Origin: Acidobacteriota bacterium
GTDB taxonomy: Bacteria; Acidobacteriota; UBA6911; RPQK01; JAJDTT01
Assembly: GCA_028874215.1 (NCBI GenBank)
Contig: JAPPLF010000077.1
Coordinates: 1-64,000 of the forward strand
Length of the DNA: 64,000 bases
Direction of reading: 5' to 3'
The translations under genes and the position numbers were made by a program. The notes under the pieces were generated by a model. It did not search any database. It had not been told where the DNA came from and saw only the letters and a program-made list of their open reading frames with translations. This document shows positions 25,552-34,633 of the stretch, piece by piece (the stretch's first letter is position 1; every line of letters begins with the position of its first letter).

Positions 25552-26466
25552 TCAGATCAAGTTTCGGAAATACCCTTCACTCCGGATCACGTCTCGGGCC
25601 CACTCCTTCTCCGGTTCCGAGACCGGCTTCAGCGGAGGCCGGGGAGCGCTGGACTGGAGGAAGCCGAAAGCTTCGATCAGTGCCTTGTCCACGGCCACGT
25701 CGGTATAGCCGCGCCGGCTCAGGGGCCAGTAGATCTGGTCCATGCAGCGGTCGAATTCCACCTGCATCGCTTCGGCCCGTTCCCATTCCTGGTCCTTGCA
25801 GGCCTGGTGCCAGGTCTGGGCGAAACGGGGCGCCAGGCTGGTCAGGAGGGAGAAGGCCCCGTAGCCGCCCTGCTTCATGGAGCGGACCATCCAGTCGTCC
25901 AGGCTGAGGTGCCTCAAGGAAGCGGAATGCTCCTGCAGCCCGTCCCAGAATTCTTGTGACAACTGCCCCTGCTTTGTGCCCCAGAGGTTGGGCACGTCCA
26001 GCAACGACGCGTATTCGTGAGGCTCGAATTTCACCTCCGGGGCGTAGCTGGTGTTGTAGTGGACGATTCCCAGGGAAGGACAGGCGTTGGCGATGGCGCG
26101 CAACGCACCGCCGCGCTCCTCGACGCTCAAGGGAATGAAGTGGGGCGGAATGGCCAGGACCGCGTCGGCGCCGGCCTCGGCCAGCCACTGGACCGTCTCC
26201 AGGATTCCGCCCAATCGAACCGAGGTCGCCCCCACCACCTTGAGCGTCTCCGGTCCCGCCTCCTCGACGAAGATCCTCACGGCTCGCCGGTACTCGTCGG
26301 GAGAAACGTTGAAGAGCTCACCGCTGGTGCCCAAGAGGTACATGGCCTCGAGGCCCTCGCCGCGGTAGGCGCGAATATTATTCCGGAGGGCGGTCTCGTC
26401 CATGCTCCAGTCGGCGTTGAAGCACATGGGAATGTTGGCGATCACGCCCTGCAATCTTTCTTTCAT
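25552..26466 (-). CDS. DHDPS/NAL-family class I aldolase
   Basis: 304 residues, the normal size for the (beta/alpha)8 dihydrodipicolinate synthase/N-acetylneuraminate lyase superfamily. The pyruvate-carboxylate loop is GTSGE (46-50). The catalytic Tyr is Tyr137 in IVHYNTSY. The Schiff-base Lys is Lys165 in LWGTKQGQ. Residues specific for DHDPS or NAL are not obvious, so the substrate is open: lyases for keto-deoxy sugars, 4-hydroxy-2-oxoglutarate or sialic acid belong here. The start overlaps the stop of the cytochrome/TPR gene (ATGA). Its place between a cytochrome and an Na+ symporter suggests a catabolic role rather than lysine synthesis. Confidence 0.87.
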   Translation of the reverse strand: MKERLQGVIANIPMCFNADWSMDETALRNNIRAYRGEGLEAMYLLGTSGELFNVSPDEYRRAVRIFVEEAGPETLKVVGATSVRLGGILETVQWLAEAGADAVLAIPPHFIPLSVEERGGALRAIANACPSLGIVHYNTSYAPEVKFEPHEYASLLDVPNLWGTKQGQLSQEFWDGLQEHSASLRHLSLDDWMVRSMKQGGYGAFSLLTSLAPRFAQTWHQACKDQEWERAEAMQVEFDRCMDQIYWPLSRRGYTDVAVDKALIEAFGFLQSSAPRPPLKPVSEPEKEWARDVIRSEGYFRNLI

Positions 26467-28616
26467 GGGGATTCGGGCTCCTTTCCGAGCTTCGCTTCGA
26501 GTTGCTTGATCTGCTCCATCAGGAATTCGTCGCCGGGCTTCAACTTCAAGGCCGCCCGGATGGCATCCAGGGCTTCCCGGAGATGTCCCAGAGAAGCGAG
26601 TGACAGGCCCAAGTTGACTTGAGCCGCCAGCAGACCCGGTTCGATCTCCAGCGCGCGGCGAAAGGCCTCGACCGCCTCTTCCACCTTTCCCGTGGCTGCC
26701 AGCGTCGCCCCCAGGTTGGTGTGGGCGGTCGCCATTTCGGGAGCCAGCGCAATGGCTCTGCGGAAAGAAGCGATGGCCGGTCCGGCCGCCCTCGCTGCGT
26801 AGTGTTGAAGCCCCAGATTGTAGTGGGCGCTGGCGAAATTGGGCTCAAGACGGATCGCTTCCTGGAAAGCCTTCGTGGCTTGTGGTCCGAGATTCTGCCG
26901 GGACAGGGCCAAGCCCAGGTTGTTGTAGGCATCGGGAAGATCCGGGTCCAGGCGCAAGCTGGATTGCAAGACCTGTGTGGCCTCTGTCAGCCGACCCAAT
27001 TCCAACAAGGCATAGCCCAGTTGCGTCAGGCTGACCGTGTCGTCCGGCTTGACCGCAAGGGTGTTTCGAAGCATGGCCAGACCCTGTTCCAGGGATCCTT
27101 GCCCCGACAGCGCCAGCCACTGGTTGCGCAGGGCCGGCAGGTAGTCTCGTTGCCGGCGAAGGGCATCCTGGTGGAGGCGGACGGCGTCCTTGAACCTGCC
27201 CTCCGCCAAGTAGGCGTCCCCCAACTCGAAGTAAAAGCCTGCGTGGAGAGGACGTTGGGCCTCCAGGACCTTTTCCAGCCTGGGAATTCCGGACTTCAGG
27301 TTGGCGTCCTGTTTGACTTGAGCCAGCGCGTCGTAGAGCTCGATCCGGCCTGATTCGGCGGGACCCGGCGGATAGTAGCGGATGACCTCTCCCAGGATCA
27401 CCTCTTGGTGGGATTCGGCCAGCGCCGCCAAGAGGTCGCCTTCGGGCGGACGGCGGGCAATCCGGTGATCGGTCATGACGGCGTGGACCACGTCCTGGGT
27501 CCTGCGCCGGGGCATGTGGCAGAGCAGGCAATCCTCGTCCGCCGGGTGCTCTCCCGCAGCCACCAGAGATTCCACGTGGCTCGCATGGCAACGATTGCAG
27601 GCATCCCGCGACGCGGTCCGCGACTCGGGTGCCGACGCCGGCCGGTGGGGGTCGTGGCAGGTCACGCAGGTGAACCGGCCTTCGCTCTCCTGGAAGCAGG
27701 CCGACCTCAGGAACCGGTACCCGGCGTGATTCACCTCGAACCGTTCCTCCGCCTCTATCTGATCGGAAGCGTCAAAGTGGAGGATGTAGTCCGCCAGCGG
27801 CTCCCCCGGCCGGTATGAGAAGACCTCCCGGTCGTAGTTGCGAATCATCGCCGGGAGGCCCTTGGTGGTGGACTCCAGGTGGCACTGGAGGCAGACCTCC
27901 ATCTGCCGGACGGGATCCAGCCTGGCCGGATTCACGATGGACGCGCGGATGGCGTCCTTGGAGGCGCGGCTGCGAACCGCCTTCAAGTGGGCGTTCCCGG
28001 GCCCGTGGCAGCGCTGGCAATCGATGCCGTTGGGGAGTTCTTCCGGGAAGAGGGGATCCTTGCCGTTGGCGTCGTCTCCCGGCGGCAGTTGCGGGTAGGC
28101 GTTGTGGCAGAACATGCAGGCATAGTCGATCCGCCGGCTGAAACCCTTGTGGTCGGGGCGGTCGTAGCCGGGACTCATGCCCCAGTGTCCACCCTCTTCC
28201 GAATACCAGGCCAACGGCAACTGGTAAAGGGCGCCCCAAGCGGTCCGGTGGAGATAGGTCCGGCCCCGGTTCCCGGACCCCAGGACGTAGTGGATCTCCT
28301 TCTCCACCCGGTTGACGGTCTTCCCCTTCTCGTTCAATTGGTGCCGGCTCAAGTAGTACGAGCCGTTCCTGCGGGCGACCGTGTAGTGCCGGTCGGAGGC
28401 CGGGTGGTAGTAGGTCGCCTCCTCCTGTCCTTCTCCCAGCGTGTTGGCGGGATCGGGGAGCGAGAAGGCGCGGCCCATCCCGGTGGTCTGGTGGGAGTCG
28501 TAGATCTCCAGGTGGCAGGAACGGCAGTCTTCACTCGAGCCTCCCTGGGAATGGACAGGGAGGGAGAGGAGGACCAGGTGGCAGCACCAAACGGCGAAGC
28601 GGTGGCGAACATCCAT
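26463..28616 (-). CDS. Seven-heme cytochrome c fused to a TPR domain
   Basis: About 717 residues from ATG 28616, which gives a signal peptide (FAVWCCHLVLLSLPVHSQG); the frame is open further upstream only across the end of the previous gene. Seven CxxCH heme sites are at residues 31, 167, 200, 242, 317, 340 and 363. The last is followed by MPRRRTQDVVHAVMTDHRI, a pattern seen in periplasmic multiheme proteins with TPR tails. From about residue 410 to the end are TPR units (for example YNNLGLALSRQNLGPQATKAF and NLGATLAATGKVEEAVEAF). Probably a periplasmic electron carrier or redox enzyme with a protein-binding tail. It could serve the molybdoenzyme at 20251 or receive electrons from the local catabolic enzymes. 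Confidence 0.88.
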   Translation of the reverse strand: MDVRHRFAVWCCHLVLLSLPVHSQGGSSEDCRSCHLEIYDSHQTTGMGRAFSLPDPANTLGEGQEEATYYHPASDRHYTVARRNGSYYLSRHQLNEKGKTVNRVEKEIHYVLGSGNRGRTYLHRTAWGALYQLPLAWYSEEGGHWGMSPGYDRPDHKGFSRRIDYACMFCHNAYPQLPPGDDANGKDPLFPEELPNGIDCQRCHGPGNAHLKAVRSRASKDAIRASIVNPARLDPVRQMEVCLQCHLESTTKGLPAMIRNYDREVFSYRPGEPLADYILHFDASDQIEAEERFEVNHAGYRFLRSACFQESEGRFTCVTCHDPHRPASAPESRTASRDACNRCHASHVESLVAAGEHPADEDCLLCHMPRRRTQDVVHAVMTDHRIARRPPEGDLLAALAESHQEVILGEVIRYYPPGPAESGRIELYDALAQVKQDANLKSGIPRLEKVLEAQRPLHAGFYFELGDAYLAEGRFKDAVRLHQDALRRQRDYLPALRNQWLALSGQGSLEQGLAMLRNTLAVKPDDTVSLTQLGYALLELGRLTEATQVLQSSLRLDPDLPDAYNNLGLALSRQNLGPQATKAFQEAIRLEPNFASAHYNLGLQHYAARAAGPAIASFRRAIALAPEMATAHTNLGATLAATGKVEEAVEAFRRALEIEPGLLAAQVNLGLSLASLGHLREALDAIRAALKLKPGDEFLMEQIKQLEAKLGKEPESP

Positions 28617-28642
28617 GAATGACGTCGAGTCCGCCCCGGCAG

Positions 28643-29977
28643 CTAGAGTTCTGACAGGACTTCGTCCAGGGCATCCAGCGTGCGGTCGATGTCCGAGTCG
28701 GTGTGGGCCGCCGAGATGGAGCATTGCTTGGTGGCCACCGGGAAGAAGTAGATTCCGCGCTCGATCAGGGCGCGCCGCATGGCCAGGTCCTGGTTGAAAT
28801 CGTGGTTTCCGGCCAAGTCGTGCCAGTCCACCGGCTCGTGGTCCATCAGGTAGAGGCAGAAAGCGGATCCCTGCCGGGCCACGGTCCCGGTGATCCCCCG
28901 GGAACTCAGGATCGACTCGATCCCGGCCTGACAGCGTCGTCCCAGCCGGTCGATGTGGCGGTACACCTGTCCGCCGCCTTCCAGCAGCCGTTCGATGGTG
29001 GCGATGGCGGCGCTCACCGAGACGGGATGGCCGTTGTAGGTTCCGGAGACGATGGGCCGCTTGGAGGGATCGGGATGAGCGAAATGTTCCAGGAATTCCC
29101 TCTTTCCGCCCAGTGCCGAGAAGGGATAGCCGTTGGCCACCGCCTTGGCGAAGTAGACCAGATCGGGTGTCACACCGCTGACTTCGCTGTAGCCGCCCAC
29201 CGAGTACCGGAATCCGGTCTTCACTTCGTCGAAGATGAGCAGGAAGCCGTACTCGTCGGCCAGCTCCCGGAGCCCTTCCAGGTATCCGGGGACCGGCTTC
29301 ATGATGCCGATGTTCTGCAGGATGGGCTCGGTCACCAGGGCGGCCACTTCGTGACGCTCACAGACATAGCGGACCGAATCCAGGTCGTTGAAGTTGATGA
29401 CGTGCACCAGTTGGGCGTGAGCGTCGGGGACCCCGGGTCCCAGCGGAATGTAGCGGTACTCGCCGGGAGAGACGCGAGGGCCGATCTGGTCCAGAGGCGT
29501 GAGAACGTTGCAGGCCACGTCGTTGTGGGAACCGTTGAAGCCTCCCTGCGTGACGATGACATGGTCGCGGCCGGTGGCGGCGCGGGCTAGGCGCACAGAA
29601 GCCATGGAGGCCTCGGTGCCGGTGTTTAGGAACTCCACCATTTCCACCGCCGGAACGTGGGTGCAGAGCATTTCGGCCAGACGGCCCTCCAACTCGTTGG
29701 TCCCGCTGCCGTAAAGGCTGGCCCCGGCGTCGATGGCCTTGCGGACCGCCTCATTCACGTAGGGGTCGTTGTGGCCCAGCACGATGGGGGCGAAGGCCGC
29801 GTGGTAGTCCAGGTAACGGTTGCCGTCCACATCCCAGATGTAGGCCCCCCGGCCCCGGGCGAAGGCCAGGTCAGGCTCCGCTTTGCGGACGATGGAGACC
29901 ACTCCGCCGGGGATGTAGCGTTCATTGAAATCCAGCACCTGAGCGGACTTGGAGCGAATGGTTTCGAGGACAGTCAT
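28643..29977 (-). CDS. Class III aminotransferase, glutamate-1-semialdehyde aminomutase-like
   Basis: 444 residues. The PLP fold type I features of class III enzymes are present: NTGTEASMASVRLARAATGR, LIFDEVKTGFR with Asp250, and the PLP lysine Lys278 in YFAKAVANGYP. It resembles HemL-like glutamate-1-semialdehyde 2,1-aminomutases, but no heme-synthesis gene is nearby and such paralogs often transaminate other substrates. It is the first gene of the block 29977->22330 and diverges from the SDR gene. The ribosome site AAGG is seven bases from the ATG. A role in degrading an amino compound imported by the SSS transporter is an inference from position. Confidence 0.87.
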   Translation of the reverse strand: MTVLETIRSKSAQVLDFNERYIPGGVVSIVRKAEPDLAFARGRGAYIWDVDGNRYLDYHAAFAPIVLGHNDPYVNEAVRKAIDAGASLYGSGTNELEGRLAEMLCTHVPAVEMVEFLNTGTEASMASVRLARAATGRDHVIVTQGGFNGSHNDVACNVLTPLDQIGPRVSPGEYRYIPLGPGVPDAHAQLVHVINFNDLDSVRYVCERHEVAALVTEPILQNIGIMKPVPGYLEGLRELADEYGFLLIFDEVKTGFRYSVGGYSEVSGVTPDLVYFAKAVANGYPFSALGGKREFLEHFAHPDPSKRPIVSGTYNGHPVSVSAAIATIERLLEGGGQVYRHIDRLGRRCQAGIESILSSRGITGTVARQGSAFCLYLMDHEPVDWHDLAGNHDFNQDLAMRRALIERGIYFFPVATKQCSISAAHTDSDIDRTLDALDEVLSEL

Positions 29978-30098
29978 GGCGTTACCTTGAATCGATTCCT
30001 TTCCGTTGATAGCTTCCGAACACCTTGTTACTTGTGCCCTCTGAGGGCCGGTCTGTCAAGTGATCGGCGGCGTAGAGACGAAGGAGTCGAGCTACGGG

Positions 30099-30869
30099 AT
30101 GTCCCTGAAATCGGCGGTGGCGGTGGTCACGGGGGCGGCGGAGGGCATGGGCCGGGCCATCGCCTGGAAGCTCGGCAGCGAGGGCGCCCGGGTCGCTATC
30201 TGCGATCGCAACCGGGAGGGGCTCGAGGCCGCCGCCGGAGCAATGGCGGCCGGCGGCATCCGGGTCCTGGCCAAGGTCTGCGACGTCAGCGACAGCCGGC
30301 AGGTGGAGGACTCCATCTCTGCCGTCACCGGGGAATGGGGCCGGATCCGGATCCTGGTGAACAACGCCGGGATCTCGAAACGGAATCCCATTCTGGAACC
30401 GGGCGACGAGACCTGGCACGAGGTGCTGGCCACGAATCTGACCGGCGTCTACTACTGCACCCACCGGGCGCTGCCCCATTTCCAGGACGGCGGCCGAATC
30501 GTCCACATCTCGTCCATCTCGGGGAAGGTGGGAACGGCCGGGTACAGCGCCTACTGCGCTTCCAAGCATGGGGTGATCGGCCTGACCCGGGCGCTGGCCC
30601 TGGAGCTGGCTCCCCGCGGGATCACGGTCAACGCCGTCTGTCCCGGCTGGGTCCGGACTCCCATGGCCCGCAGGGACCTCCGGGAGACCGCCCGCCTCGA
30701 GGGCGTGAGCGTCGATGCAATGCGGCAGCGTATCCTGGACGGAATTCCCTTGGGAACCATGATCCGTCCCGAAGAGGTCGCCAATCTGGTGCACTTCCTG
30801 GTGTCGCCCTCGGGGGCGGCCATCACGGGACAGGCTGTGGACATCTCGGCGGGGGAGGTGATGTCGTAG
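30099..30869 (+). CDS. Short-chain dehydrogenase/reductase (classical SDR)
   Basis: 256 residues from ATG 30099 (MSLKSAVAVVTG), preceded by AAGGAG at 30081-30086. A GTG at 30060 is possible but adds a non-conserved extension. The NAD(P) fingerprint is TGAAEGMG, followed by LVNNAGIS. The catalytic Ser is in HISSISG, and Tyr and Lys are in YCASK. The closing GQAVDISAGEV matches the FabG-like C-terminus. The substrate is unknown. It diverges from the aminotransferase block and could oxidise a hydroxy intermediate of the same pathway. Confidence 0.88.
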   Translation: MSLKSAVAVVTGAAEGMGRAIAWKLGSEGARVAICDRNREGLEAAAGAMAAGGIRVLAKVCDVSDSRQVEDSISAVTGEWGRIRILVNNAGISKRNPILEPGDETWHEVLATNLTGVYYCTHRALPHFQDGGRIVHISSISGKVGTAGYSAYCASKHGVIGLTRALALELAPRGITVNAVCPGWVRTPMARRDLRETARLEGVSVDAMRQRILDGIPLGTMIRPEEVANLVHFLVSPSGAAITGQAVDISAGEVMS

Positions 30870-30893
30870 GAGGGGGGACAGTCTTGTCCCCCT
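30870..30893. repeat. GGGGGAC..GTCCCCC palindrome
   Basis: GGGGGGACA (30872-30880) and TGTCCCCC (30885-30892) flank a GTCT loop directly after the SDR stop codon. It is the same palindrome as at 18473-18493 and near 46101-46152. Confidence 0.6.
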
Positions 30894-30932
30894 CTTCGAA
30901 ACCGACCCGGAGCTTGCGAGGGACTACATAGA

Positions 30933-33900
30933 ATGATTGGAATCGGTTTCATCGTTTCTTTCCTGCTGTTCACGGGATCAGTATGGGGCTCCACCCCGGA
31001 ATCGAAACCGCGTTCCTTAGGCGACCTGACCGGCCCCTGGGAACTGGTGGTGGACGATCACCTGATCCAGGAAAAGGAGGGATTGGTCCGCCGCTATCAC
31101 CCGTTTCAAAAGCATTCTGAGAACCCCGTCCTGAAGCCCGACCGGCCCTGGGAAGGACAGGTGGCCTACCTGCTGGGAACCGTCCTCCCGTCGCCCGAAG
31201 GCAAGGGTTACCGGATGTGGTACCACACCGCGAATCCGGACGCCGACCCGAACGAGCAGTACCGCAACCTCTACGCCGAGAGCCGGGACGGCGTCCAGTG
31301 GACGAAGCCGGATCTGGACATCGTCCGGTATCGGGGTTCAGGAGCCAACAACATCTTCCTGGACCGGATGCGGGAGAGCCACATCCCGCTGGTGATCCAC
31401 ACCCCCTGGGACCCGGACCCCGACAAGGAATACAAGCTGGTCTACTACGACTACGGGCGCACCGATCCCCATCACCGGGTCAGCGGCTACTACGGGGCCT
31501 GGTCCAGCGACGGCATCCACTGGAGCCCGATTCGGGAGGAACCCCTGTTGGCGGATCCCGGAGACGTGGGCAATTTCGTCTGGGACCCCCATCAAGGCCG
31601 CTATCTGGGCTACGCGAAGATATTCGTGCCCAACGGCGGGCACCGGCGGCGGGCCATCGGCCTGACCGCCACCACCGATTTCCTCAACTGGCCTCCGACC
31701 CAACTGGTCCTGGCGCCGGACGCCGTGGACGACCGGTGGGTCACCGCCGACCGGCAACATACCGATTTCTACGGTCTCTCCGCCTTCGCCTACGAATCCA
31801 TGTACCTGGGTTTCCTCTGGGTGTTCCGGATCGACGACGGGCACAACGACGGGACCATCCACGTGGAGCTGGTGAGCAGCCGGGACGGGATCGAGTGGAA
31901 ACGGGAAGAGGGCGACCGCCCGCCTCTGCTGGAGCTGGGAACCTCCGGCCAGTGGGACGACGGCATGCTGCACACCCCGAGTCAGCCGTTGGTGGAAGGG
32001 GACGAGATCAAGCTCTTCTACGGAGCCTCGGACCAGACCCACGTGAGCCCGGTGGCGGGCGGATGGGGCAATTGCGCCATCGGATTGGCCACCCTGAGGA
32101 AGGACGGCTTCGCTTCCCTGGACGCCGGGGACGAAGCGGGTTCCTTCACGACACGCCGTCTGCGTCCTTTTGCCGGGCCTCTGCGCGTCAACGCCGACGC
32201 CGGCCGGGGTTGGTTGCGAGTCGAACTGCTGGACACATCCGGAAACATCATCCCGGGTTTCGGCAAGGATCAATGCGACCCGCTGACGGACGACGGCGTC
32301 GACCAGGTCGTCCGGTGGCAGGGGCGCGACCAGTGGCCGGTATCCGCGCGGCCCGCGCACCTGCGGTTCTACCTGAAAAACGCCTCGCTCTACTCCTTCC
32401 GGGCGGCCGGGCCCTTGGAGCCGGCGGACCAATCACCTCTCTTGGACGTCCTGCTCGATTTCGAGGCAGACGCGGAGAGCGCGGTCCAGGACAACCAGAC
32501 TGACGACGGTCGACAGGAGGTGCGACTGCACAATTCGGTTCGACTGGTCCGGGATCGGGAGCGGGCCGTCTCCGGCAGCGGAGTGGCGGAGTTCTACGGG
32601 GAAGGGAAGACCCACGACTCCTTGGAGATATTGGGAACCCGGTACCTGGGCACCCGTTTCACCCTGTCAGCCCGGGTGAAGCCGGCCCTGAAACGGCGCA
32701 TGCGCCTGTTCAGCAACTATCGCGGCACAGGCGATCCGGCCACCGGAGAGCTCATCTTCGACTTCAACCCCAACGGCGGCGATCTTCGTTTCGTCTGCAA
32801 CGGTCAGACCGTACACTCCCGGTCGGTCTCCATCCTCACCGACCGGTTCCACCTCATGGAGGCCACCTATGACGAGGGCCGGGTTCGCCTGTACCTGGAC
32901 GGCGACCTGGTCGGCGACGGACAGCTCATGGCGGGGACCTCCCACCTCTACTACGAACGTTCGATCGTCCGACATTTGACCCCTTCCGAAAAAGCTCCGG
33001 TCGTGGGGCTCTACCTGGCGTCCGATCTGAGGGTGGGACAGGACCTGGAAGGGCGCTTCATCACCTACCGCCACGAGGGGTCGAGCGATCCGGGGAGTCA
33101 GTTCGTCGGCCTGATGGACGAGGTTCGTGTCACCCGGCGAACCTCCGGCGCGGTGGGAACACCCGAGGATGGCCGGAAGACCATCCGGGAAATCGGGCCC
33201 ATCCGGCGCTACGGACCTGGAGGAGGATGGGGAGAGGGGGGATGGGCCCGATCCTTCCAGGCGCCGGACGGCACCATCTATTTTTACGGAGACAAGAAAA
33301 GCCTCGACGGCGGCAAGACCTTCGTGTCTCACGAGGGACCTTCCCTGCAGGAGGTCCTCCGCATTCCGGAGCGGGTCTTCTACGTCCGCAAAGGGCACTT
33401 CTTCGCACTGGGCGGGGCCGCCGACTTCCAGTCGCCGGGACTCTATACGGTCCGCTCCTGGCGCTCGCGGGACGATCTGGCGACCCTCCAGGAGGAGGAA
33501 TCGGTGATTCGGGTTCCCGGCGGTCCGCCGAGGGCTCGGGAAGAGGGCGAATGGTACGGACTCTACTTCTACCGGGACATGCTGGAGATGCCGGACGGGA
33601 CCCTCATGACCACCATGGAGGGGAACCTGGAAACTGACAACCTGCCGCCCACCGACCGGCGCAGCTCGTCGGAGACGCACTTCCAGCAGCGGACCTTCAC
33701 GCTGATCTCCAAGGACCAGGGACGGTCCTGGGACTACTTCTCCACCGTTGCCGCACCCAAGCCGGGAGACCCGGTGGGCGAGGGCTTCACCGAGCCGTCC
33801 CTCCTCCATCTGGGCGGAGGCCGGCTGCTCTGTATCATGCGGACCGGCCACTTCACGCCTCTGTTCGCCAGTTGGAGCGAGGATTGGGGCAAAACCTGGA

Positions 33901-34202
33901 GCGAGCCGGTCTACACCGGCCTGGACCGGGGCTGCGATCCCACACTCCTCAAGCTTCGCGACGGCAGGGTGTTGTTGAGCTACGGGCAAAGGTTCCCGGC
34001 CGGCACCCATCTCCAGCCCAGGGAGCGGGGGGCGCTGGTGCGGTTCGCCTTGAGCGAGGACGAGGGGAAGACCTGGGAAACCGTCACCGTGGCGGAGAGG
34101 ATGGGATCCTCCTACACCACCGTCATCGAGGTGGAGCCCAACGTCCTCTTCGTCCAGGTGGACGGCTGGTTCTGGCGGGTCAAGTTGTGGCCGAGGGAAT
34201 AA
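30933..34202 (+). CDS. Large exported fusion: glycosidase-like propeller, LamG-like domain and sialidase-type propeller
   Basis: 1089 residues with a signal peptide (GFIVSFLLFTGSVWGS). Residues about 35-500 are a full copy of the propeller family (paralog 3: ELVVDDHLIQE...NPVLKPDRPWEG, ending in RPAHLRFYLKNASLYSF). About 510-735 form a LamG/concanavalin-like beta-sandwich (VRLYLDGDLVGDGQL). About 755-1089 form a second propeller with three Asp-boxes of sialidase/BNR type: SKDQGRSWDY, SEDWGKTWSE and SEDEGKTWET. Sialidase-like propellers cleave or bind terminal sugars; I did not identify the arginine triad with certainty. It may be a bifunctional enzyme acting on a complex glycan. The start has GAGGGA about ten bases before the ATG. 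Confidence 0.8.
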   Translation: MIGIGFIVSFLLFTGSVWGSTPESKPRSLGDLTGPWELVVDDHLIQEKEGLVRRYHPFQKHSENPVLKPDRPWEGQVAYLLGTVLPSPEGKGYRMWYHTANPDADPNEQYRNLYAESRDGVQWTKPDLDIVRYRGSGANNIFLDRMRESHIPLVIHTPWDPDPDKEYKLVYYDYGRTDPHHRVSGYYGAWSSDGIHWSPIREEPLLADPGDVGNFVWDPHQGRYLGYAKIFVPNGGHRRRAIGLTATTDFLNWPPTQLVLAPDAVDDRWVTADRQHTDFYGLSAFAYESMYLGFLWVFRIDDGHNDGTIHVELVSSRDGIEWKREEGDRPPLLELGTSGQWDDGMLHTPSQPLVEGDEIKLFYGASDQTHVSPVAGGWGNCAIGLATLRKDGFASLDAGDEAGSFTTRRLRPFAGPLRVNADAGRGWLRVELLDTSGNIIPGFGKDQCDPLTDDGVDQVVRWQGRDQWPVSARPAHLRFYLKNASLYSFRAAGPLEPADQSPLLDVLLDFEADAESAVQDNQTDDGRQEVRLHNSVRLVRDRERAVSGSGVAEFYGEGKTHDSLEILGTRYLGTRFTLSARVKPALKRRMRLFSNYRGTGDPATGELIFDFNPNGGDLRFVCNGQTVHSRSVSILTDRFHLMEATYDEGRVRLYLDGDLVGDGQLMAGTSHLYYERSIVRHLTPSEKAPVVGLYLASDLRVGQDLEGRFITYRHEGSSDPGSQFVGLMDEVRVTRRTSGAVGTPEDGRKTIREIGPIRRYGPGGGWGEGGWARSFQAPDGTIYFYGDKKSLDGGKTFVSHEGPSLQEVLRIPERVFYVRKGHFFALGGAADFQSPGLYTVRSWRSRDDLATLQEEESVIRVPGGPPRAREEGEWYGLYFYRDMLEMPDGTLMTTMEGNLETDNLPPTDRRSSSETHFQQRTFTLISKDQGRSWDYFSTVAAPKPGDPVGEGFTEPSLLHLGGGRLLCIMRTGHFTPLFASWSEDWGKTWSEPVYTGLDRGCDPTLLKLRDGRVLLSYGQRFPAGTHLQPRERGALVRFALSEDEGKTWETVTVAERMGSSYTTVIEVEPNVLFVQVDGWFWRVKLWPRE

Positions 34203-34207
34203 TTTAC

Positions 34208-34633
34208 TTAACCTCCGCCATGCTCCGAATCGAGTTCCCGACGGGTCAATCCGCGCTCGGTCAAGTACCTGTGTATCCGTTCAAGGAACGCTTTCGCTCG
34301 CTCATACTCGTGTTTGGTTTCGTCTCGAGAGAAGTGCGTATGCAGACTGTAATCCGCCATCAGTCGATCATCCGAGCTCTCGGCAAGATCCCTTGCCCAT
34401 TCTCGTTCGATCTCACCGGTGCGTACAAGGTGAAGGCCGAACATGCTCCTCACTGCGGTATGACTGTATGTGGCAATATCGTGTACGAACAGAGCAGATT
34501 TGGCAGCGTGAAGAATCGCATAATAGGAGCGAGACACGGAGTCAGCTCGATAATCGGACTGTAGCAGAAGCTTGGCCGATCCGAGCGCTTGCACTGCGCG
34601 CTGCCATTCCCCAATGGAGGACTCTCGATTCAC
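34208..34633 (-). CDS. HEPN-domain (UPF0332-type) toxin of an MNT/HEPN toxin-antitoxin pair
   Basis: 141 residues. GTG 34633 overlaps the stop of the nucleotidyltransferase gene as GTGA; the frame upstream is only read-back into that gene. The UPF0332-type HEPN core is visible: RSYYAILHAAKSALFVHD, HTAVRSMFGLHLVRTGEI and the C-terminal helix RAKAFLERI. RSMFGLH fits the RX4-6H pattern of HEPN RNases. In characterised MNT/HEPN systems the nucleotidyltransferase AMPylates the HEPN toxin. Base composition is visibly less GC-rich than in neighbouring genes, which fits acquisition. The order antitoxin-toxin with overlapping ends is usual for the pair. Confidence 0.82.
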   Translation of the reverse strand: MNRESSIGEWQRAVQALGSAKLLLQSDYRADSVSRSYYAILHAAKSALFVHDIATYSHTAVRSMFGLHLVRTGEIEREWARDLAESSDDRLMADYSLHTHFSRDETKHEYERAKAFLERIHRYLTERGLTRRELDSEHGGG

